This document shows positions 6,501 through 11,660 of a stretch of 11,660 nt of DNA, one piece after another (the stretch's first letter is position 1; every line of letters begins with the position of its first letter). The position numbers and the translations under genes were made by a program. This DNA is from JBKPHS01 sp046729975 (GTDB taxonomy: Bacteria > Actinomycetota > Thermoleophilia > Solirubrobacterales > Thermoleophilaceae). The notes beneath the pieces were generated by a model. It was not told the origin of the DNA, did no database searches, and was given only the letters and a program-made list of their open reading frames with translations. Where the stretch lies: NCBI GenBank assembly GCA_046729975.1, contig JBKPHS010000195.1, positions 1 to 11,660 of the forward strand, given 5' to 3'.

Positions 6501-7438
6501 GGTCGCCGCGGCGGCTTGTCGACGTCGCGGTGGATGACGTCGACCAGGTAGTCGCCACTCTGCCCGTAGATCCCCGCGAGATGCTCGGCGATCACCACCG
6601 AGCGGTGCCGCCCGCCGGTGCAGCCGATCCCGATCGTGAGGTGCGCCTTACCCTCCCTCACGTACGCCGGGAGGAGGTAGTCGAGGAGCGGCAGCAGCCG
6701 GTCGTAGAAGTCCTGGATGCCGTCCGAGGTCTCCACGTAGTCGATCACCGCCTCGTCGCGGCCGGTCAGCTCTCGCAGGTCGGGCTCGTAGTGGGGGTTC
6801 GGCAGGAAGCGGACGTCGAAGGAGAGGTCGGTCTCGCGAGGGATGCCGTGCTTGTAGCCGTAGGTCAGGAACGTCACGGCCAGCCTGCCGCGGTGCTCGC
6901 TCTCGAGCATCTTGTCCGCGACCACCTGCCGCAGGCGCGGCGCGGAGAGGTCCGTCGTGTCAATCCGGACGTCGGCGCGGTCGCGGAGTGGCTCGAGCAG
7001 CGCGCGCTCGGCCCGAATGCCACTCACCATGCCACCCCCGTTCTGCGCCAGCGGGTGGCGCCGGCGGGTCTCCTTGTAGCGGTCGATCAGCGTCTCCTCC
7101 GACGCCTCGAGGAACAGCAGCCGGTAGTCGGTGCCGCGCTGCTCGAGCTCCTCGAGCACGCGCGCGAGCCCCTCGAAGAAGTCGCCGGTGCGCACGTCCG
7201 ACACCACCGCCGCGCGCTCCACCTTGCTGCCCTCGTGCTGGAACAGGTCGGCCAGCCCGCTGATCATCTCCGGAGGAAGGTTGTCGACGCAGAAGTAGCC
7301 CGCGTCCTCGAAGCAGGCCATCGCCTGGGACTTGCCGGCGCCCGAGAAGCCGGTGATGACGACGAAGTCCTCTATGGATCTCTTTCTACTCCGCGCGGAG
7401 GACGGCTCGGACCGGCGTCGCCTCGGGAGCAGGGGCAT
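6497..7438 (-). CDS. rapZ: RapZ/YvcJ-family P-loop nucleotide-binding protein
   Basis: This 313-residue cytoplasmic protein belongs to the RapZ (YvcJ, UPF0042) family, which binds nucleotides. In Escherichia coli it is an RNase adaptor acting on the GlmZ small RNA in amino-sugar control. In Gram-positive bacteria its target is less clear. The N-terminal kinase-like domain has Walker A GFSGAGKS (30-37) followed by the family motif GYFCVDNLPPEMI (47-59). The C-terminal domain has the conserved GIPRETDLSFDVRFLPNP (198-215), the IGIGCTGGRHRSVVIAE stretch (269-285) and VIHRDVDK. A basic, Arg/Ser-rich extension of about 23 residues precedes the core. ATG 7438 follows the uvrC TGA by 2 bp and has Shine-Dalgarno AAGGTGA at 7446-7452. 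A longer frame up to 8764 is a shadow of uvrC. yvcK and whiA, the usual downstream partners, are absent here. Confidence 0.95.
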   Translation of the reverse strand: MPLLPRRRRSEPSSARSRKRSIEDFVVITGFSGAGKSQAMACFEDAGYFCVDNLPPEMISGLADLFQHEGSKVERAAVVSDVRTGDFFEGLARVLEELEQRGTDYRLLFLEASEETLIDRYKETRRRHPLAQNGGGMVSGIRAERALLEPLRDRADVRIDTTDLSAPRLRQVVADKMLESEHRGRLAVTFLTYGYKHGIPRETDLSFDVRFLPNPHYEPDLRELTGRDEAVIDYVETSDGIQDFYDRLLPLLDYLLPAYVREGKAHLTIGIGCTGGRHRSVVIAEHLAGIYGQSGDYLVDVIHRDVDKPPRRP

Positions 7439-7440
7439 CG

Positions 7441-9324
7441 TCACTTCACCTTGTGCACGTAACCGTGGATCTCCCGGGCCAGCTTGCCCGGCAGCCCGGG
7501 CACCGCCTCGAGCTCCTCCCTCGAGGCCTGCAGGAAGCGCTCGGGCGTGCCGAAGTGCTGAAGCAGCAGGCGCTTGCGCGCGGGGCCGATTCCCGGCAGA
7601 TCGTCGAGGATCGAGCGCGTCATCGCCTTGTCGCGCCGCCCGCGGTGGAACTCGACCGCGAAGCGATGCGCCTCGTCGCGCACGCGCTGGAGGAGCTGGA
7701 GCGCCGGATTGTCGTGCGGCAGGTGGAGCGGCTCGGGCCGGCCGGGCAGGAAGACCTCCTCGACGCGCTTGGCCAGGCTGACCACGACGACGCCGATGTC
7801 GCGGAACGGGGCGAGCGCCTCGAGGCCCGCAGAGAGCTGGCCCTTGCCGCCGTCGATCACGATCAGGCCGGGGATCGCGGCGAAGCTCGCGTCGTACTCC
7901 CTCTCGTGCGGCGACAGCTCGCGCTGCGCGACGTACTGGGCCATCCGCCGCGAGAGCACTTCGTTCATCGCAGCGAAGTCGTCCTGGGCCGCCTCGCGGA
8001 TGCCGAAGCGGCGGTAGTCGGCCTTCTTCGGCGCCCCGCCCTCGAACACCACCATCGAGGCAACCGTGTGGGTCTCGCCGAGGTTGGAGATGTCGAAGCA
8101 CTCGATCCGCATCGGGATCGTCTCCATGCCGAGCACATCCTGGAGTCCCTCGAGGGCCTCGATGCGCGCGGCGCGGCGATGCTCGGAACGCAGCCGGTCC
8201 TGGTCGAGCGCCAGGCGGGCGTTGCGCTCGGCGAGCTCGAAGATCCGCCGTTTGTCGCCGCGCTCGGCCGCTCGCAGCTCGACCGGGCCGCCGCGGCGCT
8301 CGGCCAGCGCCTCGGCGAGCGTCCCGCGGTCGCGCACCTCGCGCGACACCAGGATCTGCGGCGGGATCGCCGGGGAGGTCGCGTAGTACTGGAGGACGAA
8401 CTCCTCGGCCACCTCGCCCTCGTCGCGGGCGGCTGCGTTCTCGAGGTAGAAGCTCTGGCGGTCGGCGAGCACTCCGTCTCTGACCTGGAACACCTGAGCG
8501 TTGGCATCGGTGCCCTCCGCCGCGACGGCTATCGCGTCGAGCGTGCCCACCGCCTCGTTCGCGATCCGCTGGCGCTCGAGCAGCGAGCGGACGGCCTTGA
8601 GCCGGTTGCGCAACATCGCCGCCTGCTCGAACTCCTGGGCCTCGGATGCCGCGTGCATCTCGTCCTCGAGGTCGCGCTCGATGCGGCGGTACCGGCCGGA
8701 CAGGAAGTCGACGATGTTCTCGATGCTCGCCCGGTACTCGTACTGCGAGATGAATCCGACGCACGGCGCCTGGCAGCGCTTGATGTAGTAGTCGAGACAG
8801 GGACTGCCGGACGCGCGCCCTGGCTCCGGTCCGTCGCAGGTGCGGTACTGGAAGACCTTGCCCAACAGGTCGAGGGTCTCGCGCACTCGCTTGGCGTTCG
8901 AGAACGGCCCGAAGTAGGCGCGCCCGCGGCGGTGGCGCTCGCGAGTGAAGTAGACGCGCGGGTAGTCCTCGTCGAGCGAGATCGCGATGTAGGGGTACGA
9001 CTTGTCGTCGCGGAGGCGGATGTTGTAGCGCGGCCGGTACTGCTTGATGAAGTTCTGCTCGGCGAGCACCGCCTCGGCCTCGCTCTCGGTGGCGATGAAC
9101 TCGATGTTGTGGATGGCGTCGACCATGTCCTGCGCCCCGCGCGTCGACGGGTTAGAGAAGTGAGATGCGACGCGCTTCCTGACCGATTTGGCCTTGCCGA
9201 CGTAGAGCACCCGCCGTTTCGAGTCGCGGAAGAGGTAGACCCCGGGGCCGTCGGGGAGAGCCTTGCGCTGGGCGGCGATCCGCTCGTCGCGATCCCTGAT
9301 CGGGGCTGTTTCGGTGACTGCCAT
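7441..9324 (-). CDS. uvrC: UvrABC excinuclease subunit C
   Basis: UvrC makes both the 3' and 5' incisions in nucleotide excision repair after recruitment by the UvrB-DNA complex. The product is 627 residues. Domains in order: GIY-YIG nuclease (GVYLFRD at 28-34, VLYVGKAK at 39-46, acidic ESEAEA at 80-85); a cysteine cluster C176, C184, C188 with nearby C163; a UvrB-interacting UVR coiled coil at about 215-255; the RNase H-like 5'-incision domain with D411 (CFDISN), D491 (VIDGGKGQL) and H553 (DEAHRFA); and tandem helix-hairpin-helix DNA-binding motifs at 571-627 (LPGIGPARKRLL, VPGLPGKLAREI). ATG 9324 gives the family-like N-terminus; the frame further upstream is non-homologous. The Shine-Dalgarno is weak. 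I see no actinobacterial LexA box upstream. It is the first gene of the uvrC-rapZ pair. Confidence 0.97.
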   Translation of the reverse strand: MAVTETAPIRDRDERIAAQRKALPDGPGVYLFRDSKRRVLYVGKAKSVRKRVASHFSNPSTRGAQDMVDAIHNIEFIATESEAEAVLAEQNFIKQYRPRYNIRLRDDKSYPYIAISLDEDYPRVYFTRERHRRGRAYFGPFSNAKRVRETLDLLGKVFQYRTCDGPEPGRASGSPCLDYYIKRCQAPCVGFISQYEYRASIENIVDFLSGRYRRIERDLEDEMHAASEAQEFEQAAMLRNRLKAVRSLLERQRIANEAVGTLDAIAVAAEGTDANAQVFQVRDGVLADRQSFYLENAAARDEGEVAEEFVLQYYATSPAIPPQILVSREVRDRGTLAEALAERRGGPVELRAAERGDKRRIFELAERNARLALDQDRLRSEHRRAARIEALEGLQDVLGMETIPMRIECFDISNLGETHTVASMVVFEGGAPKKADYRRFGIREAAQDDFAAMNEVLSRRMAQYVAQRELSPHEREYDASFAAIPGLIVIDGGKGQLSAGLEALAPFRDIGVVVVSLAKRVEEVFLPGRPEPLHLPHDNPALQLLQRVRDEAHRFAVEFHRGRRDKAMTRSILDDLPGIGPARKRLLLQHFGTPERFLQASREELEAVPGLPGKLAREIHGYVHKVK

Positions 9325-9394
9325 CCGGGCTTTCGAGGATAGACCTGCGCCTCGCCGGCTCCGGTCATGGTCCGGATGTGGGAATAGTCGTGAT
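9325..9394. promoter_or_regulatory. Divergent intergenic region between uvrC and the small membrane gene
   Basis: These 70 bp must contain promoters for uvrC (minus) and the small plus-strand gene. The plus strand carries GATGTGGGAA twice, at 9375-9384 and 9392-9401, a 17-bp period that runs into the first codons of the small gene. Read from the uvrC side this is TTCCCACATC twice. Neither side shows a clean -35/-10 pair. The repeat may be an operator or activator site shared by both directions. Confidence 0.4.
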
Positions 9395-9604
9395 GTGGGA
9401 ACGGCGCTACGGATCGTCGTGATCGTGGCTTTGATCGCCGCCTTCGCGCTCGCGCCGCTGTTCCTGGTCGAGCGCTCGCACTGCCGCGAGCGGGGCAAGG
9501 AGAAGACTCGCTGGTCCTTCCAGCTGCCGGGCGACGAGCCACCGCGACGCTGCCGCGACACCGAGAACGGCTTCGAGATCCTGCGCGACTACGTGGGCCT
9601 CTAG
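9395..9604 (+). CDS. Small single-pass membrane protein, unknown function
   Basis: This is a 69-residue product if started at GTG 9395. It begins MGTALRIVVIVALIAAFALA, forming one hydrophobic helix to about residue 24. A basic stretch (RSHCRERGKEKTR) and a short soluble tail with a second cysteine (PRRCRDTENGFEILRDY) follow. Third codon positions are almost all G or C, which argues that it is translated. No ribosome-binding site clearly fixes the start: GGGA is rather far upstream of 9395, and GTG 9419 is an alternative that would shorten the helix. The hydrophobic segment could be a signal anchor or an uncleaved signal peptide; the two cysteines could pair if the tail is outside. It matches no family I recognise. 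It is divergent from uvrC, and a strong terminator lies 144 bp downstream. Confidence 0.6.
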   Translation: MGTALRIVVIVALIAAFALAPLFLVERSHCRERGKEKTRWSFQLPGDEPPRRCRDTENGFEILRDYVGL

Positions 9605-9811
9605 CCGCGCGAATACCCCAAAGCGAGTGGATGGGTGGCGCTCGGCCACGGATGGGTGTACATTCGCGTGCCAGAGGCCTTCCGCCGTCCACGTCTTCCA
9701 GGTCAGGGCAGGGTCGGCGGCGTGTCTCTTCTGAAGGGGGAACGCGCGAAACGCCCGGTCTAGCCGGGCGTTTCCGCTTTTGGGTTCTGAGACAGGCTCC
9801 TAGGCAGCGGC
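9605..9811. other. Convergent intergenic region with possible small RNA
   Basis: This is the longest non-coding stretch in the window (207 bp), lying between the small plus-strand gene and the minus-strand fusion gene. The plus strand contains, in order: the 9-bp direct repeat GGATGGGTG at 9629-9637 and 9650-9658 (21-bp period); a -10-like TACATT at 9659-9664; a 15-position stem pairing 9673-9687 with 9715-9729 (13 pairs including two wobbles, two mismatches, 27-nt loop); a G/A-rich linker; and the intrinsic terminator at 9748-9781. It may be just a 3' UTR plus terminator, or an independent small RNA of about 110-120 nt. No open frame in it looks coding. Confidence 0.45.
9748..9781 (+). terminator. 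Strong rho-independent terminator
   Basis: GAAACGCCCGG (9748-9758) and CCGGGCGTTTC (9764-9774) form a perfect 11-bp stem around a 5-nt TCTAG loop. After a one-base bulge the outer GCG/CGC can add three pairs. TTTT follows at 9778-9781 on the plus strand. The minus strand has the stem but no U-tract after it, so the element mainly serves plus-strand transcripts: the small membrane gene and/or a small RNA. It would also limit read-through into the convergent fusion gene. Confidence 0.88.
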
Positions 9812-11149
9812 TCACTCCACCAGCCGTACCTCGAAGGCCGGCGTCACGGTCGCGCCGGCTCCGCCGAGGAGGCCGAGGATCTTCGCCACGTACGCCTGGG
9901 TCTCCGCATACGGCGGGATGCAGCCACAGCGCGCCACCGCCCCCGGGCCGGCGTTGTACGCGGCGAGCGCCAGAGGCACGGACCCGAAGCGGCCGAGCAG
10001 GTCGCGCATCAGGCGGGCCTGTGCGTCGATCGCGGCGTCCGGGTCGAACGCATTGCGAAGGCCGTAGCTGCGCGCAGTGCCGGGCATGAACTGCGCGATC
10101 CCCAGCGCCCCTGCCGGCGACCGTGCGAAGGGATTGAAGTTGGACTCCGCGTAGATCTGCGCGGCCAGCAGATGAGCCGAGACGCTCCAGCGCTGCGCGG
10201 CGCGGGCGATCACCGGCGCGTACCGCGCCGGCACGAACGACTGAACCGCACGCGTGGCGCGGCCGTCGCCGCCCCGGACGCCGAAGCCGACGGAGGCGCT
10301 TCCGGGGCTGCGCGTGTAGCCGAAGTGCCAGGGCTCCCACGGGTAGCGCCGGATGAAGCCGAAGCGGGCGGCGTTGCGTGCGAGCCACCCATGGGCCCCG
10401 AGCGGCCCCAGGTCGAGCTCCGTGCCGTAGCGGTGGAGGCTTCGCCCCGGGGGTGCGACCCACTTTGGATCGGGATTCGCGGCGAAGAGCCTGGCCTGCT
10501 CGGCATCCGAGCGGAAGCCGCTCGCGATCACGAGGGCCAAGCCGGCCTCGCTGCCGGCGGCCGCCGCCATGCGGTCGAAGGCTCGGGCTACGTCCGGCCG
10601 CATTCCCTCTCCCTGGCGGTACGCGAGCGGACCGCTGTAGCCGCCTCCGGTGGCGATCTCGGAAGCGCCTGTAGGGCCCGAGGGCGACAGCTCCGCTGTG
10701 GCCCGGGCGCGCACCTCGATCGCTTCACGGCGCGGCGCCGCTCCGGAGGCCGGCAGGCGCACCTCCGTCGTCCCGCGGAGCAGCACCATCACGCGGGTCG
10801 GCGCGATGGAGCTCTGGTCCGGGAAGCGGACAACCAGCCGCGCCGCTGGGAGCCCGTTGGCCGCGGCCGTACGCCGGGCCGCCGCGCGGGCGAGCCCCAG
10901 ATAGCCCGATCGCTCGAGGTGGCGTGTTTCGGTGGGCGGCAGGAACAGGCGCGGGTAGGCGTCGCGCATCGCTCGTGCGGCCGAGACGGCGGCCAGGTCG
11001 GCCGCGCGCTGGTGCCGGCTCTTGCCGCCGAGCGCCTGCCCGAACGCGGCCAGCACAAGCGTCCCGGCGATCGCGGCGGCTGCGACCGCGAGGAGCAGCA
11101 CGAGCGCCTGGCCGGACTCGCCCCCTGCGCGACGTGCCCAGCTCACCAT
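9812..11149 (-). CDS. Fusion protein: TadE/TadG-like anchor + VanY D,D-carboxypeptidase + SLT lytic transglycosylase
   Basis: A 445-residue protein with three modules. Residues 1-155 resemble actinobacterial TadE/TadG-like pseudopilins: GGESGQA, a hydrophobic helix at about 14-38, RHQRAADLAAVSAARAM (45-61), then a small beta-rich part. Residues about 183-278 are a peptidase M15/VanY-type D-Ala-D-Ala carboxypeptidase: SGFRS (210-214), SLHRYGTELDLG with zinc ligands H239 and D246, and EPWHFGY with catalytic E272 and ligand H275. Residues about 318-425 are an SLT lytic transglycosylase: AAQIYAESNFNP with catalytic E335, GALGIAQFMPGTA (347-359) and LAAYNAGPGAV (395-405). All key residues are present, so both enzymes should be active outside the membrane, cutting stem peptides and glycan strands. 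ATG 11149 overlaps the upstream gene's stop by 7 bp, indicating coupling. The N-terminal family assignment is less certain than the two enzyme domains. Confidence 0.9.
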   Translation of the reverse strand: MVSWARRAGGESGQALVLLLAVAAAAIAGTLVLAAFGQALGGKSRHQRAADLAAVSAARAMRDAYPRLFLPPTETRHLERSGYLGLARAAARRTAAANGLPAARLVVRFPDQSSIAPTRVMVLLRGTTEVRLPASGAAPRREAIEVRARATAELSPSGPTGASEIATGGGYSGPLAYRQGEGMRPDVARAFDRMAAAAGSEAGLALVIASGFRSDAEQARLFAANPDPKWVAPPGRSLHRYGTELDLGPLGAHGWLARNAARFGFIRRYPWEPWHFGYTRSPGSASVGFGVRGGDGRATRAVQSFVPARYAPVIARAAQRWSVSAHLLAAQIYAESNFNPFARSPAGALGIAQFMPGTARSYGLRNAFDPDAAIDAQARLMRDLLGRFGSVPLALAAYNAGPGAVARCGCIPPYAETQAYVAKILGLLGGAGATVTPAFEVRLVE

Positions 11150-11660
11150 TCGACCCGGCAGCGCTCGGCCAGCTCGGCGATGGCGGCCCCGAGCTCGCCG
11201 TGAGGCTCGTGTCCGGCTGCTGAGAGCTGAGCTCCAAGCCGCGATTCGGGAACCACGAGCGGGGCGTCCGCCCAGCGGCCGGTCTCCGCGGGAGCGCGGT
11301 TGAGGACGATCACAGTCTCGGCGCCGATCCGCGCCAGCGAGCGGGCGAGAACGCCGGCAAGCGCCGGCTCCACATCGGGCGAGGCGACCAGGACGACGCG
11401 ATCCGCCACCGGCGCGGCGGCGGCCGGCTGTGCCCCGCGACCCAGGTCGATGACGAGTGGCGCCAGCGGCCGTGTGACCGCCGCGAGGGCCCCATGGTCC
11501 GCCGACTGGACGAGGCAGAGCCGTCCTGTGGCCCGCGCCCGTCCTGGAGCCGACACGGTGAGCGCGCGGGCCAGCCGTGCGGCCGCAGGCATGGCCGGCC
11601 CGCGGACGGTCCGTCCCGCGGCCGCCGTGACGACCGCCGCGCCGGCGCGGTCCCGAGCCG
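11143..11660 (-). CDS. C-terminal part of a degenerate MinD/CpaE-like P-loop protein (5' end outside window)
   Basis: The frame is open to the window edge, giving at least 172 residues; an internal ATG at 11592 is probably not the start. The pattern resembles the deviant-Walker MinD/CpaE fold. A strand-turn-helix AAVVTAAAGRTVRGPAM sits where the P-loop is expected, PLVIDLGRG resembles the strand carrying the Walker A' or switch Asp, and ADRVVLVASPDVEPALAGVL with VIVLNRA matches the late strands of MinD-type ATPases. No canonical GKGGxGKT lysine motif is visible in the part present, so the P-loop may be degenerate or lie upstream. In Tad systems CpaE/TadZ helps place the pilus machinery. Actinobacterial CpaE-like proteins are known beside TadE-like ones, and the next gene here is TadE-like. 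Only fold-level similarity is claimed. Confidence 0.6.
   Translation of the reverse strand, partial: ARDRAGAAVVTAAAGRTVRGPAMPAAARLARALTVSAPGRARATGRLCLVQSADHGALAAVTRPLAPLVIDLGRGAQPAAAAPVADRVVLVASPDVEPALAGVLARSLARIGAETVIVLNRAPAETGRWADAPLVVPESRLGAQLSAAGHEPHGELGAAIAELAERCRVEW

Noticed and set aside
7453..9342. 629-codon plus-strand open frame
   Set aside because: It lies entirely opposite uvrC, whose catalytic residues are all intact; no domain of its own.
9325..9420. LexA/SOS box upstream of uvrC
   Set aside because: No TCGAAC-N4-GTTCGA-like inverted repeat is present.
9405..9561. N-terminal extension of uvrC across the divergent region
   Set aside because: The extra residues are not UvrC-like, and the opposite strand there has a better coding pattern. 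The family-typical start is ATG 9324.
9698..9707. CCAGGTCAGG resembling the bacterial SRP RNA core
   Set aside because: The required GGAA loop and the matching AGCAGCC strand do not follow, so this is a chance match.
9748..9774. The 9748-9774 hairpin as a terminator for the minus-strand fusion gene
   Set aside because: On the minus strand the stem is followed by GCGCGTTCCCCC with no U-tract, so intrinsic termination in that direction is doubtful.

Overview
The window is a dense, high-GC bacterial segment with strongly G/C-biased third codon positions. Nearly every gene lies on the minus strand. GC content, the uvrC-rapZ-gap-pgk-tpiA order, and an actinobacterial-looking Tgt variant point to an Actinomycetota lineage. 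A deep-branching one such as Thermoleophilia is my guess, but this is inferred from gene order and style, not from a marker gene.

Right edge to left, following minus-strand transcription: (1) 9812-11660 holds the C-terminal part of a degenerate MinD/CpaE-like protein. It overlaps by 7 bp a 445-residue protein that fuses a TadE/TadG-like pseudopilin anchor, a VanY-type D,D-carboxypeptidase and an SLT lytic transglycosylase. This pair is the most unusual part of the window. (2) 9605-9811 is a 207-bp gap between convergent genes. It contains a strong plus-strand intrinsic terminator, a second foldable stem and a helically phased direct repeat, and may encode a small RNA. (3) 9395-9604 is a small plus-strand gene for a single-pass membrane peptide, divergent from uvrC across about 70 bp that carry a 10-bp direct repeat. 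(4) 6497-9324 is uvrC followed 2 bp later by rapZ. (5) 1916-6438 is a compact glycolytic operon, gap-pgk-tpiA-gpmI, with spacings of +5, -11 and -4 bp. (6) 187-1851 is hsp20 followed 15 bp later by tgt, behind its own sigma70-like promoter that overlaps a HAIR-like (HspR-type) inverted repeat. (7) 1-131 is the end of a plus-strand gene convergent with tgt. The 52 bp between the two stop codons consist almost entirely of 7-bp repeats that fold into one long hairpin and include the stop regions of both genes.

The central block is housekeeping: nucleotide excision repair (uvrC), a RapZ-family P-loop protein, lower glycolysis/gluconeogenesis and a small heat-shock chaperone. From memory, the usual actinobacterial order has yvcK and whiA between rapZ and gap. 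Here they are missing, and only 58 bp containing a stem-loop separate the two genes. The flanks are accessory-like: a cell-wall/pilus-like module on the right and a repeat hairpin on the left. I saw no tRNA, rRNA, CRISPR array, insertion sequence or origin.
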